Of a DNA stretch of 64,000 bases, positions 8,988-17,318 are shown piece after piece. Positions within the stretch are counted from its first letter, which is position 1; every line of letters begins with the position of its first letter. The notes beneath the pieces were generated by a model. That model was not told the origin of the DNA. It did not search any database and saw only the letters and a list, made by a program, of their open reading frames with translations. Position numbers and translations under genes: made by a program. The stretch covers positions 434,001 through 498,000 of the forward strand of contig NZ_CP025066.1 in assembly GCF_002952775.1 (NCBI RefSeq), given 5' to 3'. The DNA comes from Halalkaliarchaeum desulfuricum (GTDB taxonomy: Archaea > Halobacteriota > Halobacteria > Halobacteriales > Haloferacaceae).

Positions 8988-11078
8988 TCACCGACGCCTT
9001 CCGAGAACGGCCAAAATCACCGCGGCGATCGCGATCACTGCCGTCGCGGGACCGAACCCGGGTGTTCGTGTGGCCGTTTCCCCGGGCTCGGTCGGCGTCG
9101 GCGTCGGCGACACGGAAATTGTCCGCGAGCGATCGCCGACCCGCACCGTCACCTCGCCGTCGTGTTCGGGCTGGATCGCCCACTCGAGTGTCTCCACCCC
9201 GTCGACGTCGAGGAACACCTCCCTGGGTTCGCGTTCCTCGCCGTCGACGGCGACGGCGAACGTTCCGCGGGCGGGCAGGCGGGCGTCGTTTCGGACGGTC
9301 GCGGTGACGGTCGCCGTCTCGCCGAGGGTGAACGCCGCCGGCGAGACGTCGACGTCGACGACCGTCGGCTCGGCGGGTTCGCGAACCACAACGGAGAGCC
9401 GCTCCCCGCCGACGTTGATCTCGTGGTCGCCCGTGGAGTCGAACTCCCGCTCGAACCGTTCTGTGATCGTCTCGCCGGCGCCGATCCGGCCGTCGCGGCT
9501 CTCGATTACCCGGCCGTCCTCCACCATCGTCAGGTCGTACTCCCCGCCGGTGCCGCCGGTGTTTTCGATCTCGACGGCGAGTTCGAGCGTCTCCCCTGTC
9601 ACCAGGACGACCGGTTCGCGGGCGACCGGCCGATCCCGATAGGAACCGCTCGCGCGCACCGCGTCGTCGGCCGCGATCGAGTAGCCGATGCGGGCGGGGA
9701 GTCGGCCGAACGCCTCGTCGTGCGCTTCGCGATCCCACATCGAGGGCACCGCCTCGGTCGTCGTGAACCGGTCGGCCTCGGCGGCGACAGCGCTGCCGCC
9801 GGCGTCGTCGACGAGTCCGAGAACCGCCGCCCCGTCGACGGGCTCGTCGCGGGCGTTCATGCCCCGGAAGACGGTCGCGAGCGTCGCCTCCCCGTCGGTG
9901 GCGAGCCGGACCCGTCGGTCGACCTCTCCGGCCACCAGCGCACCCTTGGTGTAATCGGCGTTGTTCTGCCAGGTGGTGGGATCCGCGAGCACCGACCCGG
10001 ACTGTGGGGAGCGCTCGCCGCGAGCCAGTACCCGCCGGAAGGTGTCGAAGTCGACGTCCCCGCGCTCGAGAGTCAGCAAGGCGGCGTAGTAGGTGGCCGA
10101 CCCCTCGGTGAACCACCGGGCACTCGGGTTCGCCTGGTACCCCTGTCTGGAATGGACGTACTCGTGCATCCAGACGTTCTCCGGATCGTCGAGGCGTTCG
10201 AGGTCCCGTACCCACATGTCCGCCGGGCCGGTCTGGAGTCCACGCACCGCCCACGCGACGTCGTCGGTCGGCGCCGCGACGACGAACACCGACGGATCGC
10301 GGCTCCCCACCCGGAGGGCGTCCGAGCCGTCGGCGAACGCGTCGAGGACTGCCTCTGGAGGTTCCTCCATATCGGCCGCCTCGGGGACGACGAGCCGGAA
10401 GCGCTGACCGTGGGCCTCCCGAACGTGCTCTTCGCCCGGGCCCAGGTACGCTACCACGTCGCCCGCGGCACCCTCCCCGTCGACGGCGGTCTCGCGGTGG
10501 AGCCGGACGTCCGCACCGCGCCATCCCCAGCCGACGCGGAGGTTCGGCACCCGGACGAGCCCCCACTCGTCGGTGTCGACGAAGAGGTGATCCCCGTCCC
10601 CGGCGAGCGGCCCCGGCTCGCTCGTCCGGTTTGCGTCCACCCGGTACCGCAACCACGGCTCGTCGGTGGATCCGTCCCACTCGTAGGTCGTTCCGTCGTC
10701 GGTCTCGAAGCCGGTCGCCTCGACCGATTTCGCCTCCGTGGGCAGGGTCACCTCGATACGGCTCACGCGGTCGGGAACGGCAAACCGCGTCGTCGCACCG
10801 TACTCCCCGGCGAGGTCGACCTGCCGGAGTTGGGTCCGCATCGTGATGTCGTCGTCCGTCGACCGGGCGGGATCGACGATCCCGTCATCGCCGATCAGGA
10901 GCGCGGGGCCCTCGTCGGGAGCGGTGTCGACGACGGCGTCGAACCCGTCCACGTCGGAGATCCCGTGTGTGTCCCCGTCCACACCGGCCGGACCGATCCC
11001 CGCGGCGACAGCACCACCGCCGAGAACCAGAACCGCGAGAAAAAGTCCGACGAGCCACCCCGGTGGGATCGGACGCAT
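8988..11078 (-). CDS. Surface gluzincin metalloprotease with PGF-CTERM anchor
   Basis: 696 residues. An N-terminal signal/anchor span lies at about 8-28. The zinc site is H305-E-Y-V-H309 with the third ligand E325 in WFTEGSATYYA, the M1/M61-type (gluzincin) arrangement. The region about 440-640 looks like CARDB/Ig-like beta domains. A Thr/Pro spacer then leads to a PGF motif at 673, a hydrophobic span and a terminal RRR. That tripartite tail is the PGF-CTERM signal processed by archaeosortase A, so the protein should be lipid-anchored at the cell surface. Peptide substrate unknown. Confidence 0.88.
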   Translation of the reverse strand: MRPIPPGWLVGLFLAVLVLGGGAVAAGIGPAGVDGDTHGISDVDGFDAVVDTAPDEGPALLIGDDGIVDPARSTDDDITMRTQLRQVDLAGEYGATTRFAVPDRVSRIEVTLPTEAKSVEATGFETDDGTTYEWDGSTDEPWLRYRVDANRTSEPGPLAGDGDHLFVDTDEWGLVRVPNLRVGWGWRGADVRLHRETAVDGEGAAGDVVAYLGPGEEHVREAHGQRFRLVVPEAADMEEPPEAVLDAFADGSDALRVGSRDPSVFVVAAPTDDVAWAVRGLQTGPADMWVRDLERLDDPENVWMHEYVHSRQGYQANPSARWFTEGSATYYAALLTLERGDVDFDTFRRVLARGERSPQSGSVLADPTTWQNNADYTKGALVAGEVDRRVRLATDGEATLATVFRGMNARDEPVDGAAVLGLVDDAGGSAVAAEADRFTTTEAVPSMWDREAHDEAFGRLPARIGYSIAADDAVRASGSYRDRPVAREPVVLVTGETLELAVEIENTGGTGGEYDLTMVEDGRVIESRDGRIGAGETITERFEREFDSTGDHEINVGGERLSVVVREPAEPTVVDVDVSPAAFTLGETATVTATVRNDARLPARGTFAVAVDGEEREPREVFLDVDGVETLEWAIQPEHDGEVTVRVGDRSRTISVSPTPTPTEPGETATRTPGFGPATAVIAIAAVILAVLGRRR

Positions 11079-11099
11079 GCCCGATCACGGACGCGGAGA

Positions 11100-11108
11100 C
11101 TTATAAGT
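11100..11108 (+). promoter_or_regulatory. TATA box of cdd
   Basis: CTTATAAGT sits about 25 nt before the cdd ATG at 11130, preceded by purine-rich CGGAGA that could act as BRE. The spacing means a leaderless or nearly leaderless transcript. Confidence 0.65.
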
Positions 11109-11129
11109 CCACTCGCCGGAACGGGAGCC

Positions 11130-11567
11130 ATGGACGAGACGAACCCGATAGAGGACCTCCTCGAACGCGCCCGGGAGGCGCTCTCGAACGCACACGCTCC
11201 CTACTCGGAGTACCGGGTCGGGGCAGCCATCGAAACCGCCGACGGGACGGTGTACACCGGCTGCAACATCGAGAACGCCAACTACTCGAACAGTCTCCAC
11301 GCCGAGGAGGTCGCGATCGCGGCGGCGGTAACGCGCGGCCACGTCGACTTCTCGCGGATCGCGGTCACCTCCGGCGCCCGGGACGGTGTCACCCCCTGTG
11401 GAATGTGCCGGCAGACCCTCGCAGAGTTTTGCGGGGAGTCACTGGTCGTGCTGTGTGACGAGGGGGAAAACGAAGCGCCGAGCGAGTACACGCTGGGAGA
11501 ACTGCTGCCGAACACCATCTCACAGGACACCCTGGAAGCGTCGGCGGAAGCTGACGGCGACCGTTAG
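11130..11567 (+). CDS. cdd: Cytidine deaminase
   Basis: 145 residues, the size of small tetrameric cytidine deaminases, converting (deoxy)cytidine to (deoxy)uridine in pyrimidine salvage. Substrate-binding region GCNIENANYSNS (44-55), H57-A-E59 and P89-CGMC place the zinc ligands at H57, C90 and C93 with E59 as proton shuttle. Most small tetrameric enzymes have Cys rather than His at the first zinc position; here it is His as in the larger dimeric type. The start is fixed by the TATA box 25 nt upstream. The gene converges with gnd and overlaps its end by 4 nt. Confidence 0.94.
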   Translation: MDETNPIEDLLERAREALSNAHAPYSEYRVGAAIETADGTVYTGCNIENANYSNSLHAEEVAIAAAVTRGHVDFSRIAVTSGARDGVTPCGMCRQTLAEFCGESLVVLCDEGENEAPSEYTLGELLPNTISQDTLEASAEADGDR

Positions 11568-12463
11568 CTGTCCCGTCGAGCGACCTCGTGTCGACCGAAG
11601 CCGTACCGCAGCCGGTTCGCGAGCCGGCGCGAGAACCGGGCGTCTGCCCTGGAGCCGAACCGCTCTGAAAGCGCCGTGTAGATCAGCGGCAGCGGCACCT
11701 CCTGTTCCAGCGACTCCTGGACCGTCCAGGTGCCCGTCGAGCCGCCGGCGACGTGGTCGGCGACGTCACCGAGGTCGGAGCCCTCCTCGCGGAACGCCTC
11801 CTCGCACAGCTCCAGCAGCCACGACCGGATGACTGCGCCGTTGTTCCAGGTGCGGGCGACCGCCTCGAGATCCAGATCGTACCGCCCTTCGTGGAGCAGT
11901 TCGAACCCTTCCCCGTACGCCTGCATCAGCGCGTACTCGACGCCGTTGTGGATCATCTTCACGTAGTGGCCCGAACCCGACTCGCCCATGCGGTCGTGCC
12001 CCTCGGGGCCGGTTGCGACCGCGTCGAAGGCCGGCGCGAGTGCTTCGTACGCCCACGCCGGACCGCCGACCATCAGCGAGAAGCCGAGTTCCGCCCCCGC
12101 GGGACCGCCGGAGGTGCCACAGTCGAGGTAGGCTGCGTCGGTTTCCTCCGCGCGACGGAGTGAGGCCTCGAAGTGGGAGTTGCCGCCGTCGACGACGACG
12201 TCCTCGTCCCCGAGGTGGGGTTCCAGTTCCGCCAGCGTCTCGTCGACCGGATCGCCCGCGGGAACCATCAACCAGATCCGCTTCGGCTCCGCGAGCCGGT
12301 CACACAGGTCCCCGACCGAGTCGGCCGGGGATGCACCCAACTCCGCGGCCGCGGCCGTCGCCTCCGCCGAAACGTCGTACGCGACGACCGAGTGATCCGC
12401 CGCGAGCAATCGATCGACGACGATCCGTCCCATGCGCCCGAGTCCGATGACGCCCAGTTCCAT
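11564..12463 (-). CDS. gnd: 6-phosphogluconate dehydrogenase, decarboxylating
   Basis: 299 residues, matching the short (about 300) Gnd form of haloarchaea and Gram-positives. It oxidises 6-phosphogluconate to ribulose 5-phosphate, supplying pentoses in organisms lacking a classical pentose-phosphate pathway. N-terminal Rossmann motif GVIGLGRMG; substrate motif DGGNS near 112; GTSGGPAGAE near 136; catalytic Lys/Asn in HYVKMIHNGVEYA; C-terminal RDS end. It runs convergently to cdd with a 4-nt 3' overlap. Confidence 0.94.
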   Translation of the reverse strand: MELGVIGLGRMGRIVVDRLLAADHSVVAYDVSAEATAAAAELGASPADSVGDLCDRLAEPKRIWLMVPAGDPVDETLAELEPHLGDEDVVVDGGNSHFEASLRRAEETDAAYLDCGTSGGPAGAELGFSLMVGGPAWAYEALAPAFDAVATGPEGHDRMGESGSGHYVKMIHNGVEYALMQAYGEGFELLHEGRYDLDLEAVARTWNNGAVIRSWLLELCEEAFREEGSDLGDVADHVAGGSTGTWTVQESLEQEVPLPLIYTALSERFGSRADARFSRRLANRLRYGFGRHEVARRDS

Positions 12464-12552
12464 ATCGGGGGCTCACCGCCCTGGCGGTAAGCCGTTGCGG
12501 TCTGGGTTCGCGGCGCGCGCCATTCATGTCTCTCGAGCCCCAAGGGACGTCG

Positions 12553-13089
12553 ATGACGAACCAACTGGAAACCGCGACGTTCGGCGGCGGCTGCTTCTGG
12601 TGTATCGAGGCCGCACTCGAGGAGCTTGCGGGCGTCCGGCAGGTCACCTCCGGCTACGCCGGCGGACACACCGAAGACCCGACGTACGGGGAAGTCTGTT
12701 CGGGCGGAACCGGCCACGCCGAGGTCGTGCAGGTCGAGTACGACCCCGACGAGATCGGATACATCGATCTGCTCGAGGTGTTTTTCACGATCCACGACCC
12801 GACGCAGTTGAACCGGCAGGGGCCCGACGTCGGGACCCAGTACCGCTCGATCGTCCTCTATCACGACGACGAGCAACGCCAGCTTGCAGATGAGTTCATC
12901 GAGGCACTCGACCGAGTGTACGACGACGACGTGGTGACCGAACTCGAACCGCTCGAGACGTTCTATCGGGCCGAGGACAAACACCAAAATTACTTCGAGA
13001 AGAACCCCAACGACGCCTACTGCACGTTTCACGCACAGCCGAAAGTGGAGAAGGTGCGAGAGAAGTTCGAGGCGAAGATCGAGAGCTGA
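12553..13089 (+). CDS. msrA: Peptide-methionine (S)-S-oxide reductase
   Basis: 178 residues from the ATG at 12553; an ATG 27 nt upstream (12526) is possible but adds a tail not typical of the family. GGGCFWC gives catalytic C14 and C17, followed by SGYAGG and the GTGHAEVVQVEYDP segment that are MsrA signatures. It repairs oxidised methionine in proteins with thioredoxin-type reductants. It stands divergent from gnd with about 90 nt between. No msrB is fused or adjacent. Confidence 0.95.
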   Translation: MTNQLETATFGGGCFWCIEAALEELAGVRQVTSGYAGGHTEDPTYGEVCSGGTGHAEVVQVEYDPDEIGYIDLLEVFFTIHDPTQLNRQGPDVGTQYRSIVLYHDDEQRQLADEFIEALDRVYDDDVVTELEPLETFYRAEDKHQNYFEKNPNDAYCTFHAQPKVEKVREKFEAKIES

Positions 13090-13120
13090 GCGCGCCGGAA
13101 CCGGTGGCGCATCAGGTCGA

Positions 13121-13708
13121 CTACAGCCGCTGTGAGTCGACGTGAACGTCGAGTTCGACCGCCCGGGGCTGGCCCTCGAGATCGGCGACCGCACGGGAGA
13201 CGATGCGTTCTGCCTCGCGTTTTATTCGGGGGATCACCTTCGAGAGCACCCAGTCGAAGGAGACCAGCGCCGGGAGATCGAAAACCCCCGCGCGGGCGGA
13301 GTCCGGATCGAAAAACACCTGGAACGTCACCTCGCAGGCCTCCCCCTCCGGATTGCCGGAGACGGCCGCCGCGTCGGTTTTCAGCGTCTCCGCTGGATCC
13401 AGCTCCAGCGGATCGACGTGCCAGTAGCCGTAGGCGTCGATGTCCTTGGTGAGCCGCCAGTCGATACGGTCCGGCGAATCGACGTCAGTTACTTTCGAGT
13501 GGGCGGTGTACGATAGCTGCCACCACGAGAACGTGAGTCCGTATCTGGTTCCCGGACCGCCGTCGCCTTCGTATGTTTCGACGGCTTCGAGGTACTGGGA
13601 GTACTCCGCGTATCCGGGGAAGTCCAGAAGGAACTCGAACGCCTCCTCCTGGGGCACGTACACGACTGCGGAGACGCGAATCTCGTCCACGATGGCGGTG
13701 TTACTCAC
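13121..13708 (-). CDS. SRPBCC (START/Bet v1-like) protein
   Basis: 195 residues. The opening VDEIRVSAVVYVPQEEAFEFL with a following FPGYAEYSQYLEAVE is the usual start of polyketide-cyclase/dehydrase SRPBCC proteins, which form a hydrophobic ligand pocket. The rest is alternating beta strands and a long C-terminal helix (about 150-180). No catalytic motif is specific enough to name a ligand. Single gene, facing away from hflX. Confidence 0.75.
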   Translation of the reverse strand: MSNTAIVDEIRVSAVVYVPQEEAFEFLLDFPGYAEYSQYLEAVETYEGDGGPGTRYGLTFSWWQLSYTAHSKVTDVDSPDRIDWRLTKDIDAYGYWHVDPLELDPAETLKTDAAAVSGNPEGEACEVTFQVFFDPDSARAGVFDLPALVSFDWVLSKVIPRIKREAERIVSRAVADLEGQPRAVELDVHVDSQRL

Positions 13709-13866
13709 CGAGGTTTAAAAACACCAGTGACGCGACGACCGCCGATCGAACCGGAATCGCTCTCCTGTCGGGGCGGGTTTAAGGTGATCCAGCACCAACT
13801 TTTCACCTGAACAGTGCAGAACATCCGCAGACACCAGGACGCCCCGGCACGCCAGGACACCGACGC

Positions 13867-15162
13867 ATGAAGGCAATTCTCGCAAAGCGCGTCGACAGCG
13901 GTACGGCCGATCTGACGGAGATCGAGGACCTCGCGGTTTCGGCTGGATACGACGTAGTGGGTCGACTCACCCAGACCCGAACGGAGGACGCGGCGTACCA
14001 CTTCGGCGAGGGGAAAGTCGACGAACTCGCCGAACTGGTCGAACGGACGGACGCCGACGCTGTCATACTCGACAACGAGGTCGGCCCGTATCAGACGTTC
14101 AACATCGGACAGAAGCTTCCGGAGGGCGTCGAGGTCGTCGACCGGTTTACGCTGATCCTCGACATCTTCGGACAGCGAGCCAACACCCGCAAGGCGCAGC
14201 TACAGGTCGAACTGGCACAGCTGCGATACGAACTGCCGCGGGCGGAGGCGAAAGCCAGCCTCGCGAAACGCGACGAACGGCCCGGATTCATGGGACTGGG
14301 CGAGTACGACGAGTCCCGAGAACAGGACATCAAACGCCAGATCTCCGAGATCCGCGAGGAGCTGGAGTCGATCGCTGACAAGGAACGGTCCCGCCGGAAG
14401 CAGCGTCGCGACTCCGGGTTCGACCTCGTCGCGTTGGCCGGCTACACCAACGCGGGCAAGTCGACGCTGCTGCGCCAGTTGGCCGCGGAACTCGACGTCG
14501 ACGAGAACGAGGACCGCCACCCCGATCTCGCGACGACTGCCGAATCCGAAGACAGGCTATTTACGACGCTGGGAACGACGACCCGCCGGGCGAAGATGGA
14601 GCGGCGGGACGTGTTGCTTACCGACACCGTCGGGTTCATCTCGGATCTGCCACACTGGCTCGTCGAGTCGTTCCAGTCGACGCTGGACTCCGTCTACCGG
14701 GCCGACCTGGTGTTGCTGGTCGTCGACGCGGGTGAGCCGACCCGGACGATGCGCGAGAAGCTCGTTACCTCTCACGACACGCTCTACGAGCGCAACGAGG
14801 CGCCGATCGTCACCGTTTTCAACAAGATCGATCGGATCACCGACGAGGAACTCGCGGAGAAGCGTTCGGCGCTGTCGGACATCGCCCCGAACCCGGTGGC
14901 CGTGTCGGCGAAAACCGGCGCCGGGATCGACCGCCTGCGCGAGCGCGTCGAGCGGGAGCTGCCCGACTGGCAGCGGGAACGGCTGGTGTTGCCGCTCTCG
15001 GAGTCGACAATGGGCGTCGTCTCCTGGATCCACGACAACGCTCACGTCGAAGAGGAGTCGTACTCCGACGACTACGTCACCCTGGAGTTCGAAGCCAGGC
15101 CGGCGGTCGTCTCGAAGGCCCGGGCGAAAGCAGCCGAAATCGCCCCGGCCGAATCAGTCTGA
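13867..15162 (+). CDS. hflX: GTPase HflX
   Basis: 431 residues with the N-terminal HflX subdomain (1-180: FGEGKVDEL, ILDIFGQRANTRKAQLQVELAQL, GFMGLGE), a coiled-coil linker, and a GTPase domain with G1 GYTNAGKST near 195, G3 DTVGF, G4 NKID and a SAKTG G5. HflX binds the large ribosomal subunit and helps rescue stalled ribosomes under stress. The N-terminal motif order is typical and the length is normal. Its last 9 nt overlap the convergent HTH-10 gene. Confidence 0.95.
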   Translation: MKAILAKRVDSGTADLTEIEDLAVSAGYDVVGRLTQTRTEDAAYHFGEGKVDELAELVERTDADAVILDNEVGPYQTFNIGQKLPEGVEVVDRFTLILDIFGQRANTRKAQLQVELAQLRYELPRAEAKASLAKRDERPGFMGLGEYDESREQDIKRQISEIREELESIADKERSRRKQRRDSGFDLVALAGYTNAGKSTLLRQLAAELDVDENEDRHPDLATTAESEDRLFTTLGTTTRRAKMERRDVLLTDTVGFISDLPHWLVESFQSTLDSVYRADLVLLVVDAGEPTRTMREKLVTSHDTLYERNEAPIVTVFNKIDRITDEELAEKRSALSDIAPNPVAVSAKTGAGIDRLRERVERELPDWQRERLVLPLSESTMGVVSWIHDNAHVEEESYSDDYVTLEFEARPAVVSKARAKAAEIAPAESV

Positions 15163-15798
15163 GAGGATCGGTTCGAGCAGCTTCGTCTGGGCGGCCGCGA
15201 GGTGTTCTGCGAACGTGGAGTGACTGATGCCGAGCGCCTCCGCGACGTCGCCGGCGTTCGTCCCGCTGTCGTAATCGAAGTAGCCCATCGCGAAGGCGGT
15301 CCGGATCACCTCCCGCTGTCTCTCGGTGAGGTGGTTCCGATTGACGAGGACGTAATCGTCGCCACTTTCGTCGTTTTCCCGGACGAGATGGCGCAGTTGC
15401 ACGTCGCCGAACTCCGCCTGGAGGTCGGCAACGATAGACCGGATCGACTCGACGTCGGACGCATACAGCCACAGGTAAAGCGAGCCGTTCTCCGCGCGGA
15501 TCGACGAGATGGGGTTTTCCGAGCGTTCGATCACCTCACAGACACAGCCGTCGGCAGTCTCGCGTTCGAATCGGTAGACGTCGACACCGTCGACGGAGAA
15601 CACCTTTCGGACGTCCTCATCGGAGAGCCCGTCTGAATCCCCGGGCGAGGCCACCTCGAACTCCTCGAAGATCGCGTCCGATCCGACCTGCGAGGACCGC
15701 GAGACGTCATCGATCGGCCCGTCGACCTCGGTTGACGCCCGCGCGAGTGGACACCCCATCGCGTCGCCCACGACGAACGACGCCCGTATTCCGCTCAT
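15154..15798 (-). CDS. HTH-10 (bacterio-opsin activator type) regulator
   Basis: 214 residues. The N-terminal ~150 residues are a haloarchaeal sensor-like domain containing Cys residues (C16, CVCEV). The C-terminus LTERQREVIRTAFAMGYFDYDSGTN...VAEALGISHSTFAEHLAAAQTKL is the HTH_10 DNA-binding domain found in Bat and related haloarchaeal regulators. AT-rich GGCATATAAAAGAGG just upstream of the start (about 15798-15812) holds the likely promoter. Target genes unknown. Its end overlaps hflX on the opposite strand. Confidence 0.85.
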   Translation of the reverse strand: MSGIRASFVVGDAMGCPLARASTEVDGPIDDVSRSSQVGSDAIFEEFEVASPGDSDGLSDEDVRKVFSVDGVDVYRFERETADGCVCEVIERSENPISSIRAENGSLYLWLYASDVESIRSIVADLQAEFGDVQLRHLVRENDESGDDYVLVNRNHLTERQREVIRTAFAMGYFDYDSGTNAGDVAEALGISHSTFAEHLAAAQTKLLEPILSD

Positions 15799-15840
15799 GG
15801 CATATAAAAGAGGCTACTGCACCAAAGAGTAGGCCGACCG

Positions 15841-15884
15841 TTGCCAAAAACTGGGAACGGCTGACATCCCCGGTTAGCCGGGGA
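15841..15884 (-). terminator. Hairpin plus T-run after the CBS gene
   Basis: A 7-bp stem (15867-15873 with 15878-15884) closes a 4-nt loop; on the minus strand it is followed about 17 nt later by a T5 run (15846-15850). It lies 18 nt past the stop of the minus-strand CBS gene. Archaeal termination mainly needs the T-run, so the hairpin itself may be incidental or a processing site. Confidence 0.4.
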
Positions 15885-15901
15885 ACGGATGGTGGAGTCG
15901 A

Positions 15902-17125
15902 TCAGCTTTCGAGCCACCAGCCGAACCGCTTCTCCCAGAACTCCTCGTCGCGCGGCTTTTTGCTCTTGCCGTAGGTTTTCCGGTCCTGGATCCGCCGCTG
16001 GAGCACCTCGCGTGCCTCGCCGATGGCGTGGCTCGCACCGTACCCCTCGCCGGACGCCATGTACAGCCCGCGGTCGGTGTGCAGGCGGATCCGCGCGAGC
16101 AAAAGCGGCGTCCCTCGCAGCGTCTCGTCGTGCTCGTGGAGGTGGATCCTGGCGTCGAGCACCGTCATGTCCCGGTCCCGCTGGTCGAACGCGTCGATCA
16201 TCTCCACGACCTCCGAGTAAGTCATGTCGTCCAGCAGGTCGCTGCCGTACAGCTGCACCGCCCGAGTGCCCTCCGCCTCCCAGGTGAGGACGTCCAACAG
16301 GTCCGTCTTCGTGACGATCCCGTTTGCGTTTCCGTCGTCGACGACGACCAGCGCCGAGCCGCCGACGTCGAACATCTCCCCGACGGCGTCCTGGAGCGTC
16401 CGGTCGGGGGTGATCGTGCGGACGGGCGAAACCATCACGTCTCGGACCGAGAGTTCGAGCATCCGGGCGAGTTCCCCCTCCCGGGCGCCGTATCCGCCAC
16501 GCCTGGTGCGGCCGGCGCTGTGGGCGATCTCCCCGCCGAACGGGTCGGTGCCGGCGGCGTCCCCACCCTGGCTTTTGCCCTCCGATCTGACGACGATTCC
16601 CATGACGTCGTACAGGCTGAGGATACCGACTGCCTCGCCGCCGTCGACGACCGGAAGGTGGGCGATGCGATTGTCACGGAGCACGTGCAACGCCTCCCCG
16701 AACGTCGAGTCGGGGGTCACCGAAACGAGATCCTTGCTGTAGACGTCGGCGACGGTGGCCGCATCCAGGAACGGTTCGACCGCCTCGAGTATGTCGTCTG
16801 CGGTGACGGCTCCGACCAGTTCACCGCCGTCGATCACCGGGAGATACTGAGAGTCGCTTCCGGTCATCAGCCGCGCGACCTTGCGGACGTCCTCGTCGGG
16901 CGCAATCTGTGGAACGTGCCACACCAGCGACCCGAGTTTCTCGTCCGGTGGGTGATACGAACTCGCGAGCTGGCGCCTCGTGACCACGCCCTCCACGTCC
17001 CCGTCCTCCTCGCGGACGACGACCCCCTTGACTGTCGGATCCTCGAACGTCCCGACCAACTTCGAAACCCGGGTGTCGGGCGTAAACTCTACGTACTCCG
17101 TCGAAACGATGTCGGCAATATCCAT
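15902..17125 (-). CDS. Quadruple CBS-domain protein with C-terminal RaiA-like tail
   Basis: 407 residues from the ATG ending at 17125; the longer frame starting at 17254 adds 43 poorly structured residues and is rejected. Two Bateman modules are visible: CBS 1-2 at about 1-120 and CBS 3-4 at about 125-310 with an Arg/Gly-rich insertion, each with the usual VxxGxVTxxD-type turns (VGAVTADD, VGILSLYD, NGIVTKTD). The last ~100 residues have a strand-helix pattern (ARIHLHEHD...REVLQRRIQ) resembling ribosome hibernation/S30AE proteins. CBS pairs bind adenosine nucleotides, so the protein may tie energy state to translation; inference only. Confidence 0.82.
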   Translation of the reverse strand: MDIADIVSTEYVEFTPDTRVSKLVGTFEDPTVKGVVVREEDGDVEGVVTRRQLASSYHPPDEKLGSLVWHVPQIAPDEDVRKVARLMTGSDSQYLPVIDGGELVGAVTADDILEAVEPFLDAATVADVYSKDLVSVTPDSTFGEALHVLRDNRIAHLPVVDGGEAVGILSLYDVMGIVVRSEGKSQGGDAAGTDPFGGEIAHSAGRTRRGGYGAREGELARMLELSVRDVMVSPVRTITPDRTLQDAVGEMFDVGGSALVVVDDGNANGIVTKTDLLDVLTWEAEGTRAVQLYGSDLLDDMTYSEVVEMIDAFDQRDRDMTVLDARIHLHEHDETLRGTPLLLARIRLHTDRGLYMASGEGYGASHAIGEAREVLQRRIQDRKTYGKSKKPRDEEFWEKRFGWWLES

Positions 17126-17265
17126 GGTCTGTAGTTGGGTTCGCTCGGGGTATCTCCGCTCCGGTGCTTGCAACGCGGGATTCCGCGATTCGGGTCTCCC
17201 AGATGGATGTTGGTCGACCAGTTCCAAGTAATTCGGGGGTTGTTCCCATCCCACGGGAAGAATAC

Positions 17266-17301
17266 GATCGGTGAAGCCGGCCCGATCGGTGAAGCCGACC
17301 C
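17266..17301 (+). repeat. Two tandem 18-bp units
   Basis: GATCGGTGAAGCCGRCCC occurs twice in a row (17266-17283 and 17284-17301), differing at one base. It lies in the spacer between the CBS gene and the hydrolase gene, close to the 3' end of the hydrolase. Likely a recent slippage duplication; no function evident. Confidence 0.6.
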
Positions 17302-17318
17302 GTTCGACCGGGTGTCGA

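Noticed and set aside
7386-11567. A very long open frame (1393 codons) on the plus strand
   Set aside because: It is antisense to the two minus-strand surface-protein genes and open only because of high GC; its last 145 codons are the real cdd gene, which has its own TATA box and start.
15867-15884. End of an insertion sequence (IS200/IS605-type hairpin)
   Set aside because: No transposase or second end nearby; position after the CBS gene fits a terminator or processing hairpin.
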